A DNA stretch of 64,000 nt from Dyadobacter sediminis (GTDB taxonomy: Bacteria > Bacteroidota > Bacteroidia > Cytophagales > Spirosomataceae), in assembly GCF_005860765.1 (NCBI RefSeq), contig NZ_VCEI01000011.1, positions 62,001 through 126,000 on the forward strand. Direction: 5' to 3'. The notes under the pieces were generated by a model that had not been told where the DNA came from, did not search any database, and worked only from the letters and a program-made list of their open reading frames with translations. The position numbers were made by a program, and so were the translations under genes. How positions within the stretch are numbered: the first letter of the stretch is position 1; every line of letters starts with the position of its first letter. Shown here one piece after another: positions 1 through 7,457 of the stretch.

Positions 1-287
1 TGGGCAAGACGCTGGCTCAAAAACTGAATCGTTCGTCAGCACCGGTTACCGTTGTGTTGCCCTTAAAGGGTTTGTCCCAGATCGGTTCGGAAGACGGTAT
101 ATTTTACAATCCCGGTGCAGACCGTATTTTATTTGATTCCATAAAAGACAATCTCAACGAGAAAGCGGAAATTGTGGAAGTGGACGCTAACATCAACGAT
201 ACGGTTTTTGCAATGGAGCTGGTAGCAAGGCTGCTGGCTTCGATGCCGGTTAAATTAACAAGTCAGCAGAAAATTTACAAATCCTAA
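1..287 (+). CDS. UPF0261 / Tm-1-like ATP-binding family protein, C-terminal fragment
   Basis: The frame is open from the window edge (codons in phase with base 3) to a TAA at 285-287, so only about the last 94 residues are present. The visible part contains the segment VVLPLKGLSQIG followed by FYNPGADRILFDSIK, which I recognise as the conserved C-terminal region of the UPF0261 (Tm-1-like) family. Its biochemical role in bacteria is not established; the plant relative Tm-1 binds ATP in this domain. The next gene starts 27 bp downstream on the same strand and encodes the other half of Tm-1, so the two probably form an operon. An internal ATG at 54 is not a real start, because coding similarity continues upstream of it. 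Confidence 0.8.
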   Translation, partial: GKTLAQKLNRSSAPVTVVLPLKGLSQIGSEDGIFYNPGADRILFDSIKDNLNEKAEIVEVDANINDTVFAMELVARLLASMPVKLTSQQKIYKS

Positions 288-314
288 CAACATACCAATC
301 ACCATTTTTACATC

Positions 315-1193
315 ATGCCTAATCCTTGGACCAACAAAGGAAACCCTTACACGAAACAGGAAGTCAGAGACCGTTTGCAAACCACTCTGGATCAGGGCAA
401 AGCCATTATCGCTGCGGGTGCCGGAACGGGCATCAGTGCGAAATTCATTGAAAAAGGAGGTGCGGACCTCATCATTATATATAATTCCGGAAGGTTCAGA
501 ATGGCCGGTCATGGTTCCACTGCAGGACTGATGGCCTATGGTGATGCCAATGCGGAAGCCATGAGTATCGGTGAATTTGAAGTATTGCCGGTTGTAGAGG
601 AAATTCCGGTGATATGCGGCGTTCACGGTTCTGATCCGCGCAGAAGAATGTGGCACCATTTGCTGAAAGTAAAAGAAATGGGTTTTTCAGGTGTGAATAA
701 TTTTCCTACGCATTCGATTGTGGACGGCCAGTTCCGGCAAGTGCTGGAAGAAACAGGCATGGGCTTTGACAAAGAAGTGGAAATGATCCGCATTGCTTCC
801 AAAATGGATCTGTTTACAATCGTTTATGTTGCCAAACCCGAAGAAGCTGTTAAAATGGCGGAAGCCGGCGCGGATGCCATCATTGCCCACGTCGGAACGA
901 CTGTCGGCGGTTCCATCGGTGTTACAGGTGCTTCCTGCACCATGGACGACGCCATGGAACGTACCCAGCAGATCATAGAAGCCGCACGCCAAATCAATCC
1001 GGACATCTTTTTTCTGACGCACGGAGGCCCGGTCAATACGCCGGAAGATGTGCGCATCGTACTGGACGGAACGGATGCGCAGGGCTTCGTCGGGGCATCA
1101 TCCCTCGAAAGAATGGGTGTTGAAAAATCCCTTACGGACCTGACGCGGCAGTTTAAATCCCTTACTCTGAAAAACAAAAATCAGGGACAATGA
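315..1193 (+). CDS. TIM-barrel phosphoenolpyruvate hydrolase-like protein (PF09370 type)
   Basis: A 292-residue protein that matches the phosphoenolpyruvate hydrolase-like TIM-barrel family over its whole length. Visible landmarks are AAGAGTGISAKFIEKGGAD near residues 34-52, the stretch NSGRFRMAGHGS, the VCGVHGSDPRR-like segment near 100, and repeated Gly-rich barrel strands (AGADAIIAHVG; LTHGGPVNTPEDV). The family is soluble and cytoplasmic; hydrolase activity is assigned to relatives but is not proven for most members. There is no signal peptide. It follows a UPF0261 gene by 27 bp in an apparent two-gene operon, a partnership that plants carry as the fused protein Tm-1. Confidence 0.88.
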   Translation: MPNPWTNKGNPYTKQEVRDRLQTTLDQGKAIIAAGAGTGISAKFIEKGGADLIIIYNSGRFRMAGHGSTAGLMAYGDANAEAMSIGEFEVLPVVEEIPVICGVHGSDPRRRMWHHLLKVKEMGFSGVNNFPTHSIVDGQFRQVLEETGMGFDKEVEMIRIASKMDLFTIVYVAKPEEAVKMAEAGADAIIAHVGTTVGGSIGVTGASCTMDDAMERTQQIIEAARQINPDIFFLTHGGPVNTPEDVRIVLDGTDAQGFVGASSLERMGVEKSLTDLTRQFKSLTLKNKNQGQ

Positions 1194-1207
1194 ATGCCCG
1201 TTCCTTT

Positions 1208-1233
1208 TTTACAAAGCATTTTAAAATTGTAAA
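1208..1233. terminator. Weak inverted repeat between convergent genes
   Basis: Seven-base arms TTTACAA (1208-1214) and TTGTAAA (1227-1233) are separated by 12 AT-rich bases in the 61-bp gap between two converging genes. It could act as a weak bidirectional terminator, but the stem has only one G:C-type pair and no strong T tract, so this is a tentative call. Confidence 0.25.
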
Positions 1234-1254
1234 TAACCCGCTGTAAATCCGTTT

Positions 1255-3693
1255 TTATTCATTCCTGAGAACCTTCACCGGATTACTGCTCGCTGCCTTC
1301 ATCGTCTGCGTACCGATCATGACGAATGCGATCAGTAATACCGCGAGCAGGCCGGCGAATAGCTCGAAGATCTGAACCGGTGTATGATAGGGAAAACGGA
1401 CAAGCACCATGTTTTCAAAGAAAAGATAAGTCACGGGCAGTGCAATCAGTGCCGATACGGACAGCAGCAATAAAAAACCGTGGCTCAGTAAATAAACAAG
1501 GCTGCCTGAACTGGCACCCATCACTTTTCGTATGCCGATTTCTTTCAGCCTCGTTTCGGTTGTGAATACCACCATTCCGAACAGCCCCATGGAAGCAATG
1601 GAAACAGCAAGGAACGAAAGAAAGCCAATGATCTTGATCATAGTGGAAAATTCGCTGTAAGCATCTTCAATGGCTTCGTCATAAAATTCAGCTACAAAGG
1701 GATGTACACGGTCCGTTTTCTTCCATGCAGACCTGATTTTGGCCAATGTTGCGGGCAGATCGGTACTTTGGATTTTGGCATTGACGATTGCTCCGTCATC
1801 AGGGGTCCACGGCATAAACGCGACCGGTCCGATGAGATTTTCCACTTTTCCGTAATGAAAATCCTGCATGACGCCCACAATCTTCATCTTGCGTCCTTTT
1901 ATTTTAAAACTGCTGAATGTAATTTCTTCGCCAATTGCTTTCTGAGGATCGTTGCCATTCATGTTAAAACGTTTCAAAACCTGCTCGTTGACAATCACTT
2001 CACTTACCGCCTCCGCAGTGGCTGGCCGTGCCGAGAAATTTCCTCCGGCAATGAGTTTGTACCCATGCAGCGGCAAGTAGTTTTCATCAATATTGTTGGT
2101 CATGACCAGGGCGGAGTCCTGCGAATCTTTGTATTTCATGTGGCCGCCCCATGCATTTCCGACACCGGTGGTAATCAGCGACCGCGACAGTCCGGTTACT
2201 TCGGGCATTTCGCTCAGCTCCTTGAAAAGTGCATCCGGCTTGTTGCCCTGCATGTTGATATTCAGGATGTTTTCTGTGCTGAATCCCAGATCGAACGCAA
2301 GGATATTTCTGTATTGTACATAGCCGATGGCCGTGGTGGTTATAAAAATGAGCGTGACGGTGTATTGAATTACCACAAGTGCTCGCCGGAGCGTAACATG
2401 CTTGAACACTTTCACCGAAGAAGCGTTTCCAAGCGCATGGATCGGACTTACTTTTGAAAAGAACAGGGCGGGTATCAATCCCGCAATAACACCTACGGCA
2501 ATTGAAAAAACGATAAACGCAGCGACCGTTAACGGCGTAAGATCAAGCTTCACCGTACGCTGTATTTCAGGAGCCATGTTTATCAACTGCGGCCGCAGTA
2601 CAAGGAATATAAAACAGGAAAGAAGCAGTGACGTTACGGAAATCAGGATCGCTTCGGTCAGGAACTGCTGCCAAATCTGTCCTTTTTGGGCACCTACAGC
2701 CTTGCGCAGACCGATTTCCTTGAAGCGTCGCATGGCACGCGCAATGGAAAGATTGGTATAATTGAAACATGCCGAAAGGATAACGATGAATGCAAGTCCG
2801 CCCAGTATCCAGAGTACGACCGGGGGCATATGCGGTCCAGCGGAGCCGCTCATGGAGCCGGAACGGAGACTTTCTCCGACCACGATCTGGTATAAAGGAA
2901 GCAGTTCAAGCCGGATTCTGGTATTTTCGTCCGCAAGATTTTCTGCTCTGGCAATGGCATCAAGCTGTGACTGAATGGATGCTTGGCTGGACGCCAGGTC
3001 TGCGTTTTCCGGCAGCAGCACGTACACAGCATTTGAAAACATATTTGTCCAGTCTCCGAAATGGCTATCGTTTTTGCCTGTTTGTTCAGCCGTAGCAAAT
3101 GATACGAGTGCTTCGAAATGGATATGCGAGAAGAAAGGAACGTCCTGCATGACACCGGTTACCTGATAATCCAGTGTATCCATTTGCACGGCTTTGCCCA
3201 ATGCTGACTGGTTGCCAAACAGCTTTTTTGCCGCCGTTTCCGTCAGAACGATGGAGTAGGGGTCGCGCAATGCCGTTTCCGGATTGCCTTCCAGCATGGG
3301 AAATGTAAATATCCGAAAAAACGACGGTTCCGCCCAGAAGCCCTTAACAGGAAGAACATTGCCTCCGACTTTTGCATCCTGCCGGAAATCATTGCGCAGG
3401 ATCGTCACTTCTTCAATACCGGAAACTTTTTCCCGGATAAGCTTTCCGGTTTTTACAGATGTGGAAGCGTATCTGCCGCTGCCTTGTTCACCTTTGAAAG
3501 TGGCCACGCTGGTAATGCGGTAGATCCGATTGCCGTTCATGTGGAACCTGTCGTATGAATGCAGGTCAAGCACAAATGCAATCAGCAGCAGCCCGACAGA
3601 CATACTGATCGCAAGGCCAGCCATATTGATGGACGAAAACAGTTTGTTGCGCATCAGGCTGCGCCCTGAAGTTTTGAAGTAGCTGCCGATCAT
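1255..3693 (-). CDS. ABC transporter permease, MacB/FtsX type (orphan)
   Basis: An 812-residue inner-membrane protein with the duplicated layout of Bacteroidetes MacB-like permeases. An N-terminal membrane helix (about 20-42) leads into a large periplasmic MacB-type core (about 45-250), then an FtsX core of three helices (about 290-425). A second helix (about 440), a second periplasmic core and a second FtsX block at the C-terminus (about 690-800) follow. The juxtamembrane motifs FKEIGLRKAVGAQ and LKEIGIRKVMGAS are diagnostic. No ATPase gene is adjacent, which is common for these permeases in this phylum. The substrate cannot be told; relatives are linked to efflux or lipoprotein handling. 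The gene runs alone, about 300 bp downstream of a dipeptidase gene on the same strand. Confidence 0.9.
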   Translation of the reverse strand: MIGSYFKTSGRSLMRNKLFSSINMAGLAISMSVGLLLIAFVLDLHSYDRFHMNGNRIYRITSVATFKGEQGSGRYASTSVKTGKLIREKVSGIEEVTILRNDFRQDAKVGGNVLPVKGFWAEPSFFRIFTFPMLEGNPETALRDPYSIVLTETAAKKLFGNQSALGKAVQMDTLDYQVTGVMQDVPFFSHIHFEALVSFATAEQTGKNDSHFGDWTNMFSNAVYVLLPENADLASSQASIQSQLDAIARAENLADENTRIRLELLPLYQIVVGESLRSGSMSGSAGPHMPPVVLWILGGLAFIVILSACFNYTNLSIARAMRRFKEIGLRKAVGAQKGQIWQQFLTEAILISVTSLLLSCFIFLVLRPQLINMAPEIQRTVKLDLTPLTVAAFIVFSIAVGVIAGLIPALFFSKVSPIHALGNASSVKVFKHVTLRRALVVIQYTVTLIFITTTAIGYVQYRNILAFDLGFSTENILNINMQGNKPDALFKELSEMPEVTGLSRSLITTGVGNAWGGHMKYKDSQDSALVMTNNIDENYLPLHGYKLIAGGNFSARPATAEAVSEVIVNEQVLKRFNMNGNDPQKAIGEEITFSSFKIKGRKMKIVGVMQDFHYGKVENLIGPVAFMPWTPDDGAIVNAKIQSTDLPATLAKIRSAWKKTDRVHPFVAEFYDEAIEDAYSEFSTMIKIIGFLSFLAVSIASMGLFGMVVFTTETRLKEIGIRKVMGASSGSLVYLLSHGFLLLLSVSALIALPVTYLFFENMVLVRFPYHTPVQIFELFAGLLAVLLIAFVMIGTQTMKAASSNPVKVLRNE

Positions 3694-3908
3694 GATCCGT
3701 CTGGTAAAAGATTGACAAACACAATCTTTCTGCCATACCTTTCAGGATTTCCAAAAAGTTATCAAACAAAAAGACTGTATTTGCCAAAGCCATCCCAAAT
3801 ATTCATGCCTGTTATATAAGTTTGTGTAAAACAACATATTACGTAACATTCAGGCTGTCCATAAATGAACAATACACTTCAAACCGTACACCTTTTCAAA
3901 AAATACAG

Positions 3909-3990
3909 CCTCCTCCCTTCAATCCTTTTCTCCCTTATCCTTTTCTCCCTTCCATCCTTTTCTCCCTTCCATCCTTTCCTACTTCGTCCT
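3909..3990 (-). repeat. GA-rich tandem repeat tract directly after the dipeptidase stop codon
   Basis: On the minus strand the bases following the dipeptidase stop codon (3991-3993) are almost purely purine and built from imperfect tandem copies of about 15-17 nt with the core GGGAGAAAAGGAT (units near 3921-3936, 3937-3951, 3952-3968, then a partial copy). The tract is not self-complementary, so it is not a hairpin terminator by itself. The rest of the 297-bp gap up to the ABC permease start (3694-3908) shows no gene and no promoter that I can define with confidence. Confidence 0.8.
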
Positions 3991-5265
3991 TCACTTCCCC
4001 TCCGTCACCTTCCGGATCACACGCAACCAGTTCAGGCCCAGAATTTTTTTGATACGCTGATCGGTATAACCCAGTTTCTGCATGGCTACGGTGATCTGCG
4101 GGTAGTCGCTGATGTCTTTGATTTCACGCGGCAGTTCCGGGCCGCCGTCCAGATCGGAGCCCAGAGCGATATGATCTTCGCCAACCAGATTTACGCCGTA
4201 ATCAATTACTTTGGCCAGCTGATCCACATGCATCCAGTATTCGTCAGGAATGGTTCCTTTGAAAGTAAACGGAAGCTCGCGGGCAAACTCCTTGTCTACA
4301 TCTTCAATGGTTTTTGAAGTATCCTGTTCGTTGAAGATCCGGGGCGTTTTGGGCTGCGGATCGGGCTGCTTCCGGACGGGATTGTTCGGCTTCTGCCACG
4401 TCCAGTATTTCGGATTGTTGAAAAGGCTTCCGAAATGAACCCCGATTACGCCACCTTTTGCAGCGATTGCCTTTGCAGCTTCGTCCGAAATGCAGCGGGG
4501 ATGATCCACAATTTTGTAAAAACCGCCATGACTGTAAATGACCGGATGCCGACTGGCAGCTGCCGACTGGATAATGGCGTCGTTGGAAGCATGGGCCACG
4601 TTGATGACCATACCCAGCTCGTTCATTTCCCGGATTACCGCTTTTCCGTGATCGTTGATTCCGCCCCATGTGTATACATCGTTGCAGGCGTCGATAAAAG
4701 CATTGGTGGTACCGTGAGCGGTCAGTTGCATGGAGCGCAGGCCAAGTTTGTAAAGCGCCCGCAGCAGATCGAGGTCGCCATAAAGGTCATAACCGCCCTC
4801 CAGATCGAGGAAAGCGGCTATTTTTCCTTTTTTACTGATCCGTTCAATGTCGGAAGCCGTCAATGCCAGTTCGATGACCGCATTGTTTTTTTTGATCTGG
4901 TCCAGTGCAAGGTTGACCACACGGAAAGTATTCTTGATTTCAAACCTTCCGGGATAATAGTTTTCAGGCGTATAAACCGAAAAGAACATGGCATCCAGTC
5001 CGCCTTCTTTTGCCCTCGGTAGATCGACGGTTCCGTCCGGATAGCGCTGGCCGATGTCGGTTTTCAGCACCATTTCCCGGCTCATTACATGCGTGTGGCC
5101 GTCCATGACAAATGCTTCCCGGTGCAGGTCTGGCATGGGCTTGTCCGGAATGGATACAGGGAAAATATTTTCGGCAACCGGGCCGGATAGAATGGATTGT
5201 GCCGGAAGCATTTTTCCGGAAACCGGAAGGAGTGTCAGGCTTTTAATAACGTCTCTGCGTTTCAT
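3991..5265 (-). CDS. Membrane dipeptidase family M19, exported, with variant zinc motif
   Basis: A 424-residue protein of the renal dipeptidase (M19) family, which hydrolyses dipeptides with a binuclear zinc centre. The N-terminus MKRRDVIKSLTLLP looks like a Tat or Sec signal. Metal-site landmarks are visible: DGHTHV (His57, His59), the bridging Glu in DLEGG (Glu156), His in NVAHAS (His225), His in YSHGG (His246), and GSDLDGG near 372. In characterised M19 enzymes the first motif is HxD; here it is HxH, as in many other amidohydrolases, so substrate or metal preference may differ. The length fits the family. A GA-rich tandem repeat begins immediately after the stop codon. Nothing in the neighbourhood points to a specific substrate. 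Confidence 0.88.
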   Translation of the reverse strand: MKRRDVIKSLTLLPVSGKMLPAQSILSGPVAENIFPVSIPDKPMPDLHREAFVMDGHTHVMSREMVLKTDIGQRYPDGTVDLPRAKEGGLDAMFFSVYTPENYYPGRFEIKNTFRVVNLALDQIKKNNAVIELALTASDIERISKKGKIAAFLDLEGGYDLYGDLDLLRALYKLGLRSMQLTAHGTTNAFIDACNDVYTWGGINDHGKAVIREMNELGMVINVAHASNDAIIQSAAASRHPVIYSHGGFYKIVDHPRCISDEAAKAIAAKGGVIGVHFGSLFNNPKYWTWQKPNNPVRKQPDPQPKTPRIFNEQDTSKTIEDVDKEFARELPFTFKGTIPDEYWMHVDQLAKVIDYGVNLVGEDHIALGSDLDGGPELPREIKDISDYPQITVAMQKLGYTDQRIKKILGLNWLRVIRKVTEGK

Positions 5266-5325
5266 TCGTTTTTTGTTTTCGTCTTCGCGGGGTTAATCTG
5301 ACAAAAAGTACAAAAGCACCATGTA

Positions 5326-5601
5326 CTATTTGTCGTTGTAATGACCTTTGGAGGAAATAATATCTACAGTTATGGTTTGTTCATTTATTGAATACAGAAG
5401 TCTGTGCTTGTCAGTAATCTTTCTGGCGTATAATCCTGCAAGGTTATGTTTTTTAAGCTGCGGTTTTCCCCGTCCTGTTTTGGGATGCTCCGTAAGCTCT
5501 TCAATTAATAACCTTGCTTTCTTATATGCCTGAGGTTCATACAGCTTCAGAAACTTCAGATCTTCTTTTGCTTTATCCGAAAAAACAAGAATGTATTTCA
5601 C
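5326..5601 (-). CDS. yoeB: YoeB/Txe family toxin (RelE-fold ribosome-dependent mRNA interferase)
   Basis: A 91-residue toxin of the Txe/YoeB family, which cleaves mRNA in the ribosomal A site. Family landmarks are the block GRGKPQLKKHNLAGLYARKI, the HRLLY strand, and the C-terminal KGHYNDK. By eye, Arg67 and His87 align with catalytic Arg65 and His83 of E. coli YoeB, but the position of catalytic Glu46 holds Gln48. Translation starts with GTG at 5599-5601. That codon overlaps the antitoxin stop codon (TGA at 5598-5600) by the classic 4-bp coupling, so the toxin is made only in the wake of the antitoxin. Expression is probably repressed by the complex at the operator upstream of the antitoxin gene. 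Confidence 0.9.
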   Translation of the reverse strand: MKYILVFSDKAKEDLKFLKLYEPQAYKKARLLIEELTEHPKTGRGKPQLKKHNLAGLYARKITDKHRLLYSINEQTITVDIISSKGHYNDK

Positions 5602-5858
5602 AGGTTGTCAAAAAATGCGTCCAGATCATCTTTACTTTTGATAACCGTAGATTTGCCTTCCTTGATTTCCTGCTGTGCATCCTGGATACGCTGGATCATT
5701 TCAGGAGTGAAGTACAAGTCCTCTTCTGAAACTGGAGTAAGCACATAGGATTGCTTGCGGCCTCTTCTGATCACCACTTTTTCACCTTTGTCGGCCATAT
5801 CAAAGAAATCTTTTTGCCTTTCCCTGAATTGCCTGCTTGTAGTTTCTATAATTGCCAT
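5598..5858 (-). CDS. yefM: YefM/Phd family antitoxin
   Basis: An 86-residue Phd/YefM antitoxin. The N-terminal DNA-binding part (residues 1-55) begins MAIIETTSRQFRERQ and contains the typical VVIRRGRKQSYVLTPVSEED segment. The acidic and basic C-terminal tail that wraps the toxin follows. I chose the ATG at 5856-5858 because the Phd fold starts there and because a palindromic operator lies just upstream (5859-5880); an in-frame ATG at 5865-5867 would add three residues. It precedes and overlaps the yoeB-type toxin gene. In E. coli YefM binds operator palindromes with a TGTACA core, and the same core is present here, so autoregulation is very likely. Confidence 0.9.
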   Translation of the reverse strand: MAIIETTSRQFRERQKDFFDMADKGEKVVIRRGRKQSYVLTPVSEEDLYFTPEMIQRIQDAQQEIKEGKSTVIKSKDDLDAFFDNL

Positions 5859-5880
5859 TGTGTACATGATTTGGTACACA
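5859..5880 (-). promoter_or_regulatory. Operator of the yefM-yoeB pair
   Basis: A perfect inverted repeat with arms TGTGTAC (5859-5865) and GTACACA (5874-5880) and an 8-bp spacer sits directly against the antitoxin start codon. It contains one exact TGTACA core (5861-5866) and a second GTAC core (5874-5877) whose centres are 12 bp apart. The E. coli yefM-yoeB operator also uses TGTACA-core palindromes, with, as I recall, the same spacing. The site overlaps the predicted -7 box, which fits repression by steric block. Confidence 0.75.
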
Positions 5881-5886
5881 AATTTA
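5879..5886 (-). promoter_or_regulatory. Bacteroidetes-type -7 box (TAAATTTG) for yefM-yoeB
   Basis: Read on the minus strand, TAAATTTG matches the Bacteroidetes -7 consensus TAnnTTTG and lies about 20 nt upstream of the antitoxin ATG. The predicted transcription start falls inside the operator. No convincing -33 TTG/TTTG at the usual distance is seen. Confidence 0.5.
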
Positions 5887-5978
5887 AAGCTATTTTTAAA
5901 AGCAGAAGCAAGGCGGGGCATATTTGTTTTTGTCCTGGAAGGCTGGTTTGCAGTGCGCTCGGAATGGTGCTGAATTTG

Positions 5979-7286
5979 CTATTCGTCAAAGCCCCGCATG
6001 TACGGCACGTTCGGCGGCCGTTCGCCTTTGCTGAACTGCGGTCCGCGTGCAGAGCGGTAAGTCATGTTCATGAACGGCGTTTCGATGCGCCGGCCCACGT
6101 CGGAGTAACGGCCGTTTTCCCAGTTCGAATCCATGTTGCAGTTCGTAATTCCTGTGGAAAGGAGCAGCCGCTCCGCGTTGAACGGTTCCTTTCCGGTCAC
6201 CATCATTTCCGTAATCCAGTGCGGTTGCGAGTTGGAAGCATGGTACTGCGAAAACGGGCCCGGCCAGCCCAGCATGGATATAACCGCCGGGTCTTTGCGC
6301 CCTTCGATTTCGGCGGCATAAGTCCAGCCTACGCCTTGCCCGGAATATACGGCTGCTTTTGTACCGTCATTATATTCTACAATACAGACGTTTGGTTTTT
6401 CAATTTCCTGAAAATGCCCTGATTTTAAATCGAAACTTGTCCGTACCGATTCCAGCAGCTTGCCGGCCCAGGGGTTGCGTTCAGTCCATTTCCAGGTTTC
6501 GGAACCACGAATGCACTGTACGGATTTGACGCCCGTTTCACCGCCTTTGCGGCGTTCAACAAACGCCTGAAGTACGTCGACACAATGGAACAGGGCACCT
6601 TCATCCGGTGCGCCGCCAACGACGACGGAATTTTTAATTGGCGTATCGATGTCCAGTTCGATTTCGGGCTTGCGGAAGTATGTCGGTATGGAAGAGCCTC
6701 CGGTCAGAGGGAATTTCAATTCCCGGGATTTATCGAACATCCATTTGGCTTCGTCCCAGCTGTATGAAAGGTGCTTGTCATTGAAAACGGGAACCGAGCG
6801 TTTGCTCTGCTCGAAAACCCGGATAACCTGCTGGTAAATCCACCAGCGCGGCAGCAGCCATTGTCCTTTCAGGTTGGTCGGGTATTCGCCGTGTTCGCCG
6901 ACGATAACGACGCCATCCACTGCCAGCTCTTTTCCGCCCAGCGTCACAGCTTCGCCTACTGTTTTAAAGATCGGGATGTTCTTCGATTTGCATATTTTCT
7001 GGCCGAGTTTGCTTGTTTCAAGCTGATGAATGTAAACGGACACCACGTCCACGCGTGAAGGAGTGTGGGCGCCTTCCCACCAGTAGCCGTCCATCAGTTT
7101 GGCAATGATCCAGTCTGCATGGGATCTTGTGGCGCCCCAATAGCTTACAAGACAGGCGATCCGGGGCCGTTTCGGTGGAATCTGTGGAAGCACAGCGGCT
7201 GCGGTTCCGGTTAATGCTGTGACTCCGGCCATAGCGGTAAGTCCCAGCATTTCACGCCGGGTCAGTTCATTGTGTTGCTTTATCAT
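5979..7286 (-). CDS. Tat-exported protein of unknown function, possibly Rossmann-like N-terminus
   Basis: A 435-residue protein that I cannot place in a characterised family. The N-terminus has a twin-arginine signal (TRREML followed by an Ala/Gly/Thr-rich hydrophobic segment to about residue 35), so it is exported folded. The mature part opens with PRIACLVSYWG, a beta strand and loop as in nucleotide-binding or Gfo/Idh-like folds. It also has a VDGVVIVGEHGEYP segment near 125 and many Trp and Tyr residues in the C-terminal half. Similar proteins are, from memory, annotated only as hypothetical in Bacteroidetes and Planctomycetes. It stands alone between the toxin-antitoxin pair and the Na/phosphate symporter gene, so context does not assign a role. 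Confidence 0.8.
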   Translation of the reverse strand: MIKQHNELTRREMLGLTAMAGVTALTGTAAAVLPQIPPKRPRIACLVSYWGATRSHADWIIAKLMDGYWWEGAHTPSRVDVVSVYIHQLETSKLGQKICKSKNIPIFKTVGEAVTLGGKELAVDGVVIVGEHGEYPTNLKGQWLLPRWWIYQQVIRVFEQSKRSVPVFNDKHLSYSWDEAKWMFDKSRELKFPLTGGSSIPTYFRKPEIELDIDTPIKNSVVVGGAPDEGALFHCVDVLQAFVERRKGGETGVKSVQCIRGSETWKWTERNPWAGKLLESVRTSFDLKSGHFQEIEKPNVCIVEYNDGTKAAVYSGQGVGWTYAAEIEGRKDPAVISMLGWPGPFSQYHASNSQPHWITEMMVTGKEPFNAERLLLSTGITNCNMDSNWENGRYSDVGRRIETPFMNMTYRSARGPQFSKGERPPNVPYMRGFDE

Positions 7287-7457
7287 GCTGTTTAAAGTTG
7301 CGGTGTTTAGGAATGAATAGGCCGCTCTGTCATCAAATATAAAACGACACCGTTACTTTACAATGCATTTTCTGGTTACATTCTCCGCTACGCCAGTGTT
7401 CAATACAAACCGTTTCCTGAAAATATGACGGGATAAATACAGATTATCTCTTTTGAT

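Noticed and set aside
3921-3979. Short repeats that might suggest a CRISPR array
   Set aside because: The units are contiguous 15-17 nt purine/pyrimidine repeats without spacers, and no cas genes are present.
3865-4317. Plus-strand frames through the pyrimidine-rich tract
   Set aside because: Low-complexity Pro/Ser/Phe/Leu translation of the CT-rich repeat running antisense into the dipeptidase gene.
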